From positions 1-55,549 of the IMG/VR virus record IMGVR_UViG_3300030060_003999: 55,549 nt of DNA; one strand, written 5' to 3'. Positions 18,716 through 27,584 of this stretch are shown piece by piece (position 1 is the first letter of the stretch; each line of letters opens with the position of its first letter). This DNA comes from a virus. The notes under the pieces are model-generated. The model had not been told where the DNA came from. It did not search any database and was given only the letters and a program-made list of their open reading frames with translations. The translations under genes were made by a program, and so were the position numbers.

Positions 18716-20308
18716 TCACCCCAAAAGGACATAATCGGTAACTACTACGCAAGAATGTAGATTTCTTGGCTTAATAGTGGAACTAAAAGTTACTGGCCCT
18801 TTATCATCAGGAATAGTAATTTCAGTTGTATCAAGGAAATAATCTTTAAATTCTAAAGTAATACTTTCGCTTGTGTCAGGCTTTGTAAAAGTAAAAGTTA
18901 CACGATTAGCCGTAGTGTTTTCTGTTTCATTAAGCATTTCTTTGAATAACATATCATCAGTTACTACTGCTTCAAAAGTAATTTCATATGAGCGTTGTGC
19001 AGGAATACCCTCTTTCATATCTCTATGACCGCCCATATATCTCTTATCTAGTAAGTTATTGTTAATAGCAATACTTACTGAATTAACTTTCAAGAATTGT
19101 TGCCCAAATGCGCTAAATGTTCCTTGAGAGAAAAAGAATGGCGAAGCATGGTCTGTTCCCGCATTAAAGTTAAATAGATTAGCATTGTCTGTTTGACCTG
19201 CTCTTGAAACATAATCCGATGGTGAAACACTAGCAGACCTGTATAAATCAGTAATACTATCAACTAATCTTGCATTCAAATCCATGTTCATTTTTAATTC
19301 TTCACCTTCGGATGCTTCAATAGTTAATGAATTGACTCGGCAACCTCTTGCGATTCTAACAAAGTTATTAGATTCATCAAGACTTGAAGTTGAATCAGTC
19401 GTTAAACTTGCGGGGTCTTTAGCCATTGATTGTTCAAGGCTGAATGAAGGAAGTTGGTCAGTATTAAGTTCTTTAATTGTGTATTGAATATTTTTCGGTC
19501 TTCCGTCAGTATCAAAGTCCACAGTTTGATTATTTGCATTAGTTTCAGGGAAAATAGTAAAATCAACAGGAGGAACAATAGTTGTTCCGCCTTTTACTGT
19601 TCTATAAAAGTGTGGGCCAGTTTCAGTAACTATTGCCACACCATCAGTTGAATTTGCATTTGTTCCTTCAATATAGATTGCATCTGCTGTTCCAGTTGGA
19701 GGTGCATTTCCCGCAGGATAAGTAATTGTTTGATGTGTTTTCCTACCAAAAGTAATAGCGTCCATAGCACCAAAAGCGTAATAAAGCCATGAACCTGTAT
19801 TTGCGACTAAAGCAAGAGAACCGTTATCAGCAGTTCTAATTCCTTTATATTGGAAAGAGAAGTTTCTTGTTCCACCAAGACCAAGATTCATCTGTTTAAT
19901 TTCTTGACTTAGATTAGGGAAAGTTACAGATTCCATCAAACCTAACCAATTATCAGCCAATAAACATTGTCTACCACTTACTTCAGGATGAGGTGAAGGA
20001 GAACCATAAGCCCTTAATAGAGCATGAGTATGACCACTTCCAGAATAAGTAGTTGAAAGAGTAATAGTCCCTGTTGTATTTGAACCAACAGAATGACTTG
20101 AAATTAATGTTCCTGCATTATAAATATCAATAGTGCTTCCAATATAAATATTCGGAACTAACTTAAAAACATCTGAAAATGCCGTATCAGGTGTTAATAC
20201 AGTTGTTGTTATTCCGCCACCCGTTCCATCAACAGGAATAAATATATCCTGTTCTGGAATAAATGTCGTGCTTGCTCCGCTTCCTAAAAATATTTCGTTA
20301 TTTACCAT
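18716..20308 (-). CDS. major tail tube protein
   Basis: The 530-residue protein is strand-rich, low in charge and without a signal peptide. It lies directly upstream of the tail chaperones and tape measure, the standard position of the tail tube protein. The C-terminal half (SFSLEQSMAKDP, RGCRVNSLTIEASEGEELKM, YEITFEAVVTDD) resembles tube proteins with the beta-sandwich fold that polymerises into the tube. It is larger than usual, so the N-terminal 120 residues with Gly/Thr-rich repeats may form an extra surface domain. No separate sheath gene is seen, so a non-contractile tail is likely. The start follows GGGGAG. Confidence 0.72.
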   Translation of the reverse strand: MVNNEIFLGSGASTTFIPEQDIFIPVDGTGGGITTTVLTPDTAFSDVFKLVPNIYIGSTIDIYNAGTLISSHSVGSNTTGTITLSTTYSGSGHTHALLRAYGSPSPHPEVSGRQCLLADNWLGLMESVTFPNLSQEIKQMNLGLGGTRNFSFQYKGIRTADNGSLALVANTGSWLYYAFGAMDAITFGRKTHQTITYPAGNAPPTGTADAIYIEGTNANSTDGVAIVTETGPHFYRTVKGGTTIVPPVDFTIFPETNANNQTVDFDTDGRPKNIQYTIKELNTDQLPSFSLEQSMAKDPASLTTDSTSSLDESNNFVRIARGCRVNSLTIEASEGEELKMNMDLNARLVDSITDLYRSASVSPSDYVSRAGQTDNANLFNFNAGTDHASPFFFSQGTFSAFGQQFLKVNSVSIAINNNLLDKRYMGGHRDMKEGIPAQRSYEITFEAVVTDDMLFKEMLNETENTTANRVTFTFTKPDTSESITLEFKDYFLDTTEITIPDDKGPVTFSSTIKPRNLHSCVVVTDYVLLG

Positions 20309-20334
20309 GCTAAAACTCCCCTTTCCTTACTTAC

Positions 20335-20823
20335 TTACGAGGGAATACTTAATGCAAATCTTTTTGCTTCTATTGTGACTTTATATCCGAAAAGCCTCTT
20401 TGCTCGGTCATTACTTTCGCTTCTTGCTCCTAAAATTAATTGTCTAAATTTAGAACCATCACTAGCAGTATAGCCATGCCTTTTGCTTTCAAGAGTCCTA
20501 CGCAGTATCAGGTATATAGCCCTTAGCCTATCCATGCCCTGTGAGGCATCTTCTCCGCCTCTTTCATCATGTAATACTCGTATGTGTAGGGTAAATGTGT
20601 AGGTTTCATTCCTATAATCGTAAGAAGCAGAAGGATATTCAATTGACTGCGAATCTTCAAATACTACTATTGTTGCAGGTGTTCTACTTAAATCAACACG
20701 CTTTCCTTTATTAACTGCCATTGTTCTAATATCAATAACATCAGGAGTGACTGCGTGAGTAGCACTAATTGTTCCATCTGTGACTAAAGCCGTAGCATTA
20801 GAAGACCAATTATTTGTAATCAA
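20335..20823 (-). CDS. tail terminator/tail completion protein
   Basis: The 162-residue frame opens with a TTG codon at 20823, and no strong ribosome-binding site is visible, so the exact start is uncertain. The core YRNETYTFTLHIRVLHDERG, followed by a helix (GMDRLRAIYLILRRTLES) and a final strand YKVTIEAKR, fits the alpha/beta fold of tail terminator proteins that cap the tube and dock on the head connector. It lies between the connector genes and the tail tube gene, where this protein is found in siphoviruses. The call comes mainly from order and secondary structure. Confidence 0.55.
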   Translation of the reverse strand: MITNNWSSNATALVTDGTISATHAVTPDVIDIRTMAVNKGKRVDLSRTPATIVVFEDSQSIEYPSASYDYRNETYTFTLHIRVLHDERGGEDASQGMDRLRAIYLILRRTLESKRHGYTASDGSKFRQLILGARSESNDRAKRLFGYKVTIEAKRFALSIPS

Positions 20824-20825
20824 AT

Positions 20826-21041
20826 CTATGAGTAAAGTGACTTCATCAATAGTAATACCTCCTCATTAATCTCTTTTTCAATATATCTTGAATATGCTTC
20901 AGTAGCGTTTTTAATAACTTCTTCATCACTAAAAGAAACATCATATCCTAATACTTCTGATAATTCTTTCATAGCCAATTGTCTTTCTTTTTCAATTTTT
21001 ATTAATTCATGGAATTTAGATAAATCAACTTTAATTGCCAT
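20826..21041 (-). CDS. small helical protein of the connector region
   Basis: From ATG 21041 the product has 71 residues (the upstream alternative at 21050 is not preferred). It is almost entirely charged helix: LSKFHELIKIEKERQLAMKE, then DEEVIKNATEAYSRYIEKEI. No family is recognised. It is encoded between the head-tail adaptor and the tail terminator-like gene, so it may help to assemble the neck. Nothing suggests a catalytic role. Confidence 0.5.
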   Translation of the reverse strand: MAIKVDLSKFHELIKIEKERQLAMKELSEVLGYDVSFSDEEVIKNATEAYSRYIEKEINEEVLLLMKSLYS

Positions 21042-21046
21042 AAAAA

Positions 21047-22348
21047 TCAATCCAAGAAATAAACCAAATCGCCTTTGCCTTTTAAAATATCCATAGCCTC
21101 TTTACGAAGAATATCATACTTTTCTTTTGCAGTAATATTTCCGCCTGTTTCTGCAATCAAAACACTTTGGTCATCCATTCTTATAATTTCAGATGCAACT
21201 AATTTAGTAGTTGCTTCGTGAATAGCAGACGGAACTCTATTGTCTCCCGCAATATAAGAAACAATAATTGAGTTATTAGTATGGTATGGATAATCTCTCA
21301 AAAAGAAGATTCTACCTTCTTCATTTATTGTCCAATAAGAACCAAGTCTTTTCAAGTCTTCTTTATCTGTAAATGCAGTCAAATTACAAACAGTAGGAAT
21401 AGAAGCGTCAGTAGTGAATATTAAATCATTTGTCCCAGTAGCAGAAGCAGGTGCGCTTAATACAACATTTGTTGCATCTGTAATAGAAGCGATAGTAATT
21501 GTTCCTGTAATACCTGTTCCTGTAATTGTCATACCTACGGCTAATTTAGTTGAATCAGCCACAGTAAGAGCAGTAGAACTGTTTATTGTTGAACATGACT
21601 GTTTTATTGTTGCCTTGAGAACACAATCCGAGCCGTCATCGCTCAAAAGTAGGGATGAGATGTTAATTTGCTTGCCATTTGACTTGTCCTTTGAGGCATA
21701 GAAAAAGTCTGAAATAGAGAGATTAGAAGAAGTGAGGGTTTTTACTGCACTTGCACCAGTATATTGTGAAGTTGAAGGAAATTGCTCATTTATTAATGAA
21801 ACAATTTCAGCCGAAGTAGTCTTTACTCCAAAGGTATTACAGAACTCATCGTTCCCTAGTTGTGCAATATCGTTTTCCGATAATAGAGTAAAAGATACTC
21901 CGCTATCTGGTAGTTGTAAAATAATAGAATTCAAATCTCTAAAGTTATCTTGTAAAAGAACTTTAGCCTGTGCTGATGCAATTTCTTCATAGTGGCTTCC
22001 TTGCCACAATTGAAGTGAAACAATCTTACGAACTTTCATTTGTTTTAATTGAATGAAACCAACATAACCACCATAATAATGATTATTTGGGCCTCTTGTA
22101 AATTCAAAGTTATGGTATTCATCTTTTGTAATAATAGGTCTAAAGGAACGCTTTACTTTATCATCCACGATACCTTCTACTCTTTTAATTATAGAACCCA
22201 CTTGAGCAGTAGTAGGATAAGTAGTGCCACTAAAAGCAGGTATTTGTAATAAATTAGCGACTTCTGTTGCATTTGTATAGAAACCACGACCCTGAGTATA
22301 ATTAGGGTTGATTTCTGTAAAATCACTTGGAGAAATTGTTGTTCCCAT
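21047..22348 (-). CDS. head-tail adaptor with inserted Ig-like domain
   Basis: The start at ATG 22348 follows AGGTGA and gives 433 residues. The N-terminal helix region QVGSIIKRVEGIVDDKVKRS and the C-terminal VPSAIHEATTKLVASEII are typical of phage head-tail adaptors (gp6/gp15 type), which bind the portal and start the neck. Family members are usually 100-200 residues. Here a long beta-rich middle (about 130-330), with the Ig-like segment TITGTGITGTITIASITDATN, is inserted. That insert could project from the neck. It lies between a large unknown protein and the small connector gene. Confidence 0.6.
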   Translation of the reverse strand: MGTTISPSDFTEINPNYTQGRGFYTNATEVANLLQIPAFSGTTYPTTAQVGSIIKRVEGIVDDKVKRSFRPIITKDEYHNFEFTRGPNNHYYGGYVGFIQLKQMKVRKIVSLQLWQGSHYEEIASAQAKVLLQDNFRDLNSIILQLPDSGVSFTLLSENDIAQLGNDEFCNTFGVKTTSAEIVSLINEQFPSTSQYTGASAVKTLTSSNLSISDFFYASKDKSNGKQINISSLLLSDDGSDCVLKATIKQSCSTINSSTALTVADSTKLAVGMTITGTGITGTITIASITDATNVVLSAPASATGTNDLIFTTDASIPTVCNLTAFTDKEDLKRLGSYWTINEEGRIFFLRDYPYHTNNSIIVSYIAGDNRVPSAIHEATTKLVASEIIRMDDQSVLIAETGGNITAKEKYDILRKEAMDILKGKGDLVYFLD

Positions 22349-22349
22349 T

Positions 22350-24656
22350 TTACTCACCTATCTTTTCTTTTAATACTGATAGGTTTTCTTTTAAGTCTTC
22401 AATGACATTTACCATTTCATCATTTCTTCTTCTTTGCATAGGACTTAAAATGAACTCCCCATGATTGTATATTACCATTTCAATATGCATAATAACAGGG
22501 TCAAAAGCATCTGATATATTAGCATAATAAACTAAAGGATTTATTTGAACCCCTGCACCAGTTACTACGGCTAATGCTTTATCAGTAACTTTTCCAAACT
22601 TATCAGGCTTATCAATAGTAGCCCCCCTTCTCGGTGGTCTTGCTTCTCTTTTACTGCGTAATTCTCTAGCCCTTAATTCTTTAGCATCTGCTTCATCTTC
22701 GGGGTCTAATTCTCTTTCATCATAAACAGGCTCATAAGCACCAAAAGATTCTCTATTTGATTTAAACCTTTTAGCACTAATAACAACTTTTCTTGCAGGT
22801 AAATAATCATCTTCGTTGCCTTTCATGGCTTGAAGTCTATCATATTCTCCTTTGTCAATATATTGCCCAGTAAATCTACTGCCTTCTTGTAATTCAGGGT
22901 TATATCTTCGTTCAAAAGAATATAATTTTTCAGCACTCGCTTTGTCGCTTTTAATCTGCGCTTCGGATTTTTTCTTTCCTTTTGCGTCTACTTCACTTAA
23001 AAATAACTGTCTTCTTTCTTCAATAGACTCTTTCAATTCTTCCGCTTCTTCAGGGCTTAAATTTTTATCTGTTTCTATTATAGATTTTCCATCAGCGTTT
23101 CTTTTTGGTGTATAATATTCTATTTTTTCTGCTTTTTCAGCATAAGCATCTTCGGGAGCATCCTTTAATCTATATTCACGAATTGTTTTATGTGTTGTTG
23201 AAATTTCATTACTAGGAGTTCTTGCTACACTATCTAAACCAATAACATAATAATTAGGAATATATGCCATCTTTTCATCATTTTGTAAAGACATATACGC
23301 ACTATTACTAATTTTCTCCTTTGTATCTTTATTAGTCCATGCTTCTCCTTCAAGTTTCATCATGTCTTCAACTGATGCTTGTCTATATTTACCATCCACT
23401 AATATTTCAATAGATTCAACAAATTGTTCATTTCCTTCTTCATCTCTACCTGCTTTCCAAGTTCTATCACCTTCAAGAAACTTTTCTACTTTACGAGTTA
23501 ATGAATTATTTACAGTAGTTTCTGTCTTAAAATTAACTTCTCCTTTGTAAGTGAGAGCCTTCATAGGGTCAGAAAGCATTGGAGAAAGTTTTTCTTCAAT
23601 TGTTTTTAACATAGGTAAAAATGCTTCCTCAATAGCCTTTAAATTTGATTCGGGAAGACTAACTCTATTATCTCCTTTGGTGGCTTTTTCTCCAACAACT
23701 TGAACTAATCCTTTGTTTTTTAATGTAAAAACATTAAATTCTTGCATAAGTTCTGTTCTATCTGCAAGACCAGCAATACCCAGTTCTATAAATTCTTGAT
23801 GGTCTAATTCTTCTTCTGAACCAGTAGAAGTGAAATCAACTACATTGTTATTGTTATCGGTTTTTTCTTTAACAGGAATAACAGATATTTTAGCACTATC
23901 TTTTAGAGCCTTAATAACCTTTTCAGGTATATCAATTCTCATAGTCTTTGTTATTCTAGGAGGAAAAGATTTAGATTTAGAAGGTCTAAAGTCAGGAGTT
24001 TGACCGCTTTCATCAATTAAATGATTCTTTTTAGATTCAATAATATCTTCTTCGTCATATGGTGATTGAAATACAATGTTTTCTTTACCATAACTAAATC
24101 TAGTCGGTTGCATAGCAGGGTCTTTGTCGGGATTAAATGGAACTTTATCAAATGTTAAAGTAGCATTTACTCCATAGTCTTCATCAGTAAAAGCATCTTT
24201 AACATATTTCTCTATGTCAAATTCAGGTAAGTTCTCAAATGATTGCCCAAACTTTAATGCACCAAATCCTCTTAGTCTGTTTAAAGCATCGGAATCAGAT
24301 AAATCACTTACTTTTAACCCCTCAAGAAAATCAATATTCTCTTGGTTAGTAATTACTTTATTTCTTACTTTACTAGTTGTAAAGTTCTTAATTGCTCCTT
24401 CTCCATCATCATGTCCTCTAATTAGAGGCATGAGTTCATCATTACTAATGTCCTCAAAAATATCTTGAAAAGCATCAAGTAAAGGTTGAGTGTCTTTATT
24501 GTTTTGTTCAAGGTCTTCTAATGCTAACCCTAAATAAGAAATAAATTCAACATTTTCTTCTTGGATAAATTTTAGCATCTGTTCTTTGATTCTATCAGCA
24601 CTAGATGGTAATTCAATTGTTAAATTACCCCAAAGAAAAGAAACCAACCAATTCAC
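22350..24656 (-). CDS. large structural protein of the head-tail junction, unknown family
   Basis: This 768-residue protein is rich in Lys, Glu and Asp, mostly helical with patches of strand. No motif is recognised. A lysine-rich zone near 640-680 (KELRARELRSKREARPPRRG) could bind nucleic acid. The frame starts with GTG 24656, giving MNWLVSFLWGN, whose Met-Asn-Trp resembles the N-terminal tag of the late accessory genes but lacks the final Lys; a TTG a few codons later is an alternative start. It sits between a 212-residue glutamine-rich protein and the adaptor. I infer a virion or assembly protein by position only. Confidence 0.5.
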   Translation of the reverse strand: MNWLVSFLWGNLTIELPSSADRIKEQMLKFIQEENVEFISYLGLALEDLEQNNKDTQPLLDAFQDIFEDISNDELMPLIRGHDDGEGAIKNFTTSKVRNKVITNQENIDFLEGLKVSDLSDSDALNRLRGFGALKFGQSFENLPEFDIEKYVKDAFTDEDYGVNATLTFDKVPFNPDKDPAMQPTRFSYGKENIVFQSPYDEEDIIESKKNHLIDESGQTPDFRPSKSKSFPPRITKTMRIDIPEKVIKALKDSAKISVIPVKEKTDNNNNVVDFTSTGSEEELDHQEFIELGIAGLADRTELMQEFNVFTLKNKGLVQVVGEKATKGDNRVSLPESNLKAIEEAFLPMLKTIEEKLSPMLSDPMKALTYKGEVNFKTETTVNNSLTRKVEKFLEGDRTWKAGRDEEGNEQFVESIEILVDGKYRQASVEDMMKLEGEAWTNKDTKEKISNSAYMSLQNDEKMAYIPNYYVIGLDSVARTPSNEISTTHKTIREYRLKDAPEDAYAEKAEKIEYYTPKRNADGKSIIETDKNLSPEEAEELKESIEERRQLFLSEVDAKGKKKSEAQIKSDKASAEKLYSFERRYNPELQEGSRFTGQYIDKGEYDRLQAMKGNEDDYLPARKVVISAKRFKSNRESFGAYEPVYDERELDPEDEADAKELRARELRSKREARPPRRGATIDKPDKFGKVTDKALAVVTGAGVQINPLVYYANISDAFDPVIMHIEMVIYNHGEFILSPMQRRRNDEMVNVIEDLKENLSVLKEKIGE

Positions 24657-24657
24657 C

Positions 24658-25296
24658 TCACATTAACCATTTTGCCCATGCAGCAGTTTTTTGTATTGCT
24701 GAACCTAAATGTAATCCGCTTTGCGGTGGTTCATAACTCATTTGTCCTTGAGCATCAATCCAATAAGGACGGCCATATCCGTCTGTTCCGCTTGGAGGAA
24801 CAGGATAACCTGAACCATTATTCATAGCACCCTGCATTTGGTTATATTGTTGAGTTTGACCCGTTATTCCAGCAATCGCCATACCTGCCGATGGTGCGCC
24901 ACCAAACCCTTGAGATTCTAAGTATTGTTGCTTCGCCATCTTTCGTTGATTAACGACTTCTGTATTGATTGCTGATTGTAATAGGTTTTGTAAGTCTAAA
25001 TCAATGTTTTCTTGAGTAATTCTTTCGTATTCTCTCAAAGCATCTCTATTGATAGTAATTGATGAACCGCTAGTATCAAAAGAAAGTTTTGCGAGCATTT
25101 GTGAAACAACACGCTCAATAACATCTTCCATTAGTTTTTCAAGGGCGGCTAAAAAGTGTTCACCATGATATTGAAAAAATTCTTCTACATGATTATCTTG
25201 TAAAGATAATAAGTTGTTCATTGATTTAAAATTTTGGTCGCCCTGTTGTTGAACTGCACCTAAAACTGTTCCGTTACTTGTTCCTAATATTCCCAT
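24658..25296 (-). CDS. Gln/Gly-rich structural protein
   Basis: The 212-residue product has a helical N-terminal half (VEEFFQYHGEHFLAALEKLM and a second long helix around 90-115), then a Gly, Gln, Tyr and Pro-rich stretch (QTQQYNQMQGAMNNGSGYPV) and a short hydrophobic end. Low-complexity tails of this sort appear in virion proteins that contact membranes or other subunits. Its start follows GGAGGAATAATC. It lies behind the zinc-finger protein and before the large junction protein. No known family. Confidence 0.5.
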   Translation of the reverse strand: MGILGTSNGTVLGAVQQQGDQNFKSMNNLLSLQDNHVEEFFQYHGEHFLAALEKLMEDVIERVVSQMLAKLSFDTSGSSITINRDALREYERITQENIDLDLQNLLQSAINTEVVNQRKMAKQQYLESQGFGGAPSAGMAIAGITGQTQQYNQMQGAMNNGSGYPVPPSGTDGYGRPYWIDAQGQMSYEPPQSGLHLGSAIQKTAAWAKWLM

Positions 25297-25298
25297 GA

Positions 25299-25967
25299 TT
25301 ATTCCTCCTTAATTTGTTTTTCTTCGGGTTCATCATTAACGGCTTCTATTTGGTGCTTTAACATCAAATGTCCTAATCTGTCAGTCATTATGTTAATTTC
25401 AGTTATTAGTTGAATGACTTCTTGGGTTGCCGTCCTGTTATCTGCTAAAGCGGGTGGCTTAATAAACCAACCGCTTGCAGTAAGAGCAATTACATCTTTT
25501 TTGGTTAATTCAGTAATTGGCCCAGTTTTCATCATCTTTGGCATTTTAGGAACAAATCGTTTAAACTCTAGTCCATGTTTATCAGCCAGTATTTGTTGTT
25601 GAAGCATCTCTAATTGCATATACATAGCGGAATGTTTAGGACAGTATGTTCCCAAAAGAGGTCTACCCTTAATTACACCATCTAAAGGAATTGGCGGTCT
25701 TAAGTAATCTCCTTGTTCCCAAACATGATGCATTCCACAAACAACACATCTATCTTTTAGATTGAATTTCTTACTATATTTAATTCCTAAAAACTTCTTA
25801 GGTTCAGCAGTTAAAACTTTAGTAAGTTCTTTGAGTTGTTTTTTTGGTTTAATTTCAGTAAACTTATATTCTACAACAGCCCCACTAGCCCTAGCCTGTT
25901 GTAATGGCGTTAAAGTGGGGTTAAACTGTTGCGGTGCGTTCTGTCCTATTAATTGGTTTTGATACAT
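25299..25967 (-). CDS. zinc-finger protein of the structural operon
   Basis: The 222-residue protein has a likely zinc site made by CVVCGMHH (around 75-82) and YCPKHS (around 109-114), spaced as in a treble-clef or HNH-like fold. I see no HNH catalytic pattern. The N-terminus is Gln/Asn-rich and the C-terminal third is a long helix. It follows the GTPase gene after nine bases and precedes the Gln/Gly-rich gene, and the start follows GAGGAATAAAG. It could be a partner or effector of the GTPase or a connector protein; neither can be shown here. Confidence 0.5.
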   Translation of the reverse strand: MYQNQLIGQNAPQQFNPTLTPLQQARASGAVVEYKFTEIKPKKQLKELTKVLTAEPKKFLGIKYSKKFNLKDRCVVCGMHHVWEQGDYLRPPIPLDGVIKGRPLLGTYCPKHSAMYMQLEMLQQQILADKHGLEFKRFVPKMPKMMKTGPITELTKKDVIALTASGWFIKPPALADNRTATQEVIQLITEINIMTDRLGHLMLKHQIEAVNDEPEEKQIKEE

Positions 25968-25976
25968 CTTTATTCC

Positions 25977-26645
25977 TCAGTAATCTTTTATCATTGTCAT
26001 TACGCCTCTATATACCATTTCGGGGTCTGACTTTGCTGAAACTATATATTTGAAGCATGGTATTCCTTTATCATTTAATTGCCTCATTCCGTATGTAAAG
26101 GGGTCAAAGATTTCATGTTTATCTATGGTTTGTCCTTCTTCTAATGGATATTTTTCTCCCCATATATCATATTTATTAGCCCATATTCCTACTGCCATCG
26201 GATAATCTGGTTCTCTTTTCTTTCTCCCAGTAGGCCAAAAATCTGAACATATTGTATCAACTAAAAATTTCCATGCTACTTGATGGTCTAAGTTTGAATT
26301 ATTGTCTAAATGCCTATGGTCTATCATAAAAATAATATATTTTACTTTACGCTTTTGCATATCTTTTACCCATTCTTTCCAGTAAATTGCTTCTCCTCCA
26401 ATATCAGCACTTTTTATTGTATGTGAATCTCCATCTATTTTAACATTTTTTCTTGAGGCTCTATGTAATCCAACCGTTCTTTCTTGTATTGTCGGCACTT
26501 CTCCCCTTGTTCTTAATTGATGACTTAATGTTGTTTTACCAACCATTGTTGCTCCATAAACTCCAAAATTAATTGCATGAACTTTCTTCCAAAAACCAAT
26601 TACTGCTTCGCCAACTAATATGGCGAATCCTGTCATTAATGACAT
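25977..26645 (-). CDS. Arf-like small GTPase with N-terminal membrane segment
   Basis: The 222-residue protein has all five G motifs in order: G1 GATMVGKT (31-38), switch I Thr in PTIQERT (51-57), G3 DIGG (81-84), G4 NKYD (157-160) and G5 SAK (203-205). The DxGG form of G3 is typical of the Arf/Arl/Sar branch, but the following residue is Glu85 where most have the catalytic Gln, so hydrolysis may need a partner. Residues 6-22 (GFAILVGEAVIGFWKKV) form a hydrophobic or amphipathic membrane anchor. It abuts two small membrane-protein genes upstream. GTP binding is very likely; its role in assembly, entry or membrane remodelling is inferred. Confidence 0.85.
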   Translation of the reverse strand: MSLMTGFAILVGEAVIGFWKKVHAINFGVYGATMVGKTTLSHQLRTRGEVPTIQERTVGLHRASRKNVKIDGDSHTIKSADIGGEAIYWKEWVKDMQKRKVKYIIFMIDHRHLDNNSNLDHQVAWKFLVDTICSDFWPTGRKKREPDYPMAVGIWANKYDIWGEKYPLEEGQTIDKHEIFDPFTYGMRQLNDKGIPCFKYIVSAKSDPEMVYRGVMTMIKDY

Positions 26646-26864
26646 TTAATGCCCCCATATTCCTTTCACCGCATCAATAATCCATCCCATGATGTTTATA
26701 TCAAAAACACCCATGATGTTTCCGATAAGAAACATTGAAAGCGTGGAGAATGTTCCCCAAAACCACGCTCTCATCTTTAAAAAAAATACATCAGCAGAAT
26801 GCGCTCTTGATTGATTATATGCGTAATCCGAGTCGGAAAAACCCATTAAATCACTAAGAACCAT
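26646..26864 (-). CDS. small membrane protein upstream of the GTPase
   Basis: The 72-residue product has a polar start (MVLSDLMGFSDSDYAYNQSR) and two hydrophobic stretches, AWFWGTFSTLSMFLIGNIMGVF (about 33-54) and a shorter IMGWIIDAVKGIWGH at the end. It is probably membrane-inserted. Its stop is immediately followed by the GTPase ATG (TAA-ATG), so the two are translated together and may be partners. The ribosome-binding site is GGTAGGTTAA. No family is recognised. Confidence 0.6.
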   Translation of the reverse strand: MVLSDLMGFSDSDYAYNQSRAHSADVFFLKMRAWFWGTFSTLSMFLIGNIMGVFDINIMGWIIDAVKGIWGH

Positions 26865-26877
26865 TTAACCTACCCCT

Positions 26878-27273
26878 TTACTGGAGTGTGGCTAAAAATT
26901 CACTTCCAACGGAATTAACTTCTTCTTCTTGTTGTAATTGAGGTTGATAGAAAGGTGTTGCACCACCAAACTGTCTTGCGCTTTCACGCATTTTTTGTCT
27001 TTGTTGCTCATCTCTTGCTTTTCTTTCCCAATAAGCAGCAATCTTTCTATCTAGTAGCCACATCTCAATTCTATCATTAAGTGCTAAATCAAAAATTGCT
27101 TTCATTACCATGATTGCACCAATTGTTCCTAAGCCAAATAAGAAGGCATGAGCAAATGAACCATAAGGGAAATTAGTTCCAAATTGAGCATAAGCCCAAA
27201 CATTTGTTCCACTTAATGCCCCAACAAAAAGAATTGTCATAACTAAACGGGTATCTGTATTTAATGCTGCCAT
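26878..27273 (-). CDS. two-pass membrane protein with helical tail
   Basis: The 131-residue protein has two membrane spans, RLVMTILFVGALSGTNVWAY (about 9-28) and FAHAFLFGLGTIGAIMVMKAIF (about 40-61). A charged helix (WERKARDEQQRQKMRES) and a Gln/Glu-rich C-terminus follow. Placement between head accessory genes and the GTPase suggests a virion membrane-interacting component or an assembly factor. With the next gene it forms a membrane pair upstream of the GTPase. The start follows AAGGTGATTAT. Topology and function are predicted only. Confidence 0.6.
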   Translation of the reverse strand: MAALNTDTRLVMTILFVGALSGTNVWAYAQFGTNFPYGSFAHAFLFGLGTIGAIMVMKAIFDLALNDRIEMWLLDRKIAAYWERKARDEQQRQKMRESARQFGGATPFYQPQLQQEEEVNSVGSEFLATLQ

Positions 27274-27282
27274 ATAATCACC

Positions 27283-27564
27283 TTAAGCGAAATGAATGTA
27301 AGTATTAGCATCGCCAGTAGTTTCTTCATAAAAGATTCCATTAGAACAAATAACTCCATGCATGTCAAATTCAAGATTTTGGACTTGTCCACCATCTAAG
27401 TCAATACGGGCTAATTCTTTACCTGTATTGTCTGTTCCATCAAATACTTTAATTTGACACGGTGCGCCACTATCGTTATTAACATGAATTGAAATCAATT
27501 TACATTGACCGTTAATTACTTGGGTATCATCAGTTAATAGTCCACTACTTCTGCAACTTGCCAT
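27283..27564 (-). CDS. small beta-rich head accessory protein
   Basis: This 93-residue protein is strand-rich (CKLISIHVNNDS, CQIKVFDGTDN, NLEFDMHGVIC) with four cysteines, and looks like a small beta-sandwich such as phage decoration or fibre-knob proteins. It follows a strong stem-loop (27585-27614) and the start comes after GGAGAGATGAAGT. It is the third small gene after the capsid gene, so a capsid-surface or neck role fits. I have no family name for it. Confidence 0.5.
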   Translation of the reverse strand: MASCRSSGLLTDDTQVINGQCKLISIHVNNDSGAPCQIKVFDGTDNTGKELARIDLDGGQVQNLEFDMHGVICSNGIFYEETTGDANTYIHFA

Positions 27565-27584
27565 ACTTCATCTCTCCGTCAAAT

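Noticed and set aside
18716-20308. Tail sheath instead of tail tube
   Set aside because: Only one such gene lies before the chaperones, and contractile tails need both tube and sheath. The size of 530 residues alone is not decisive.
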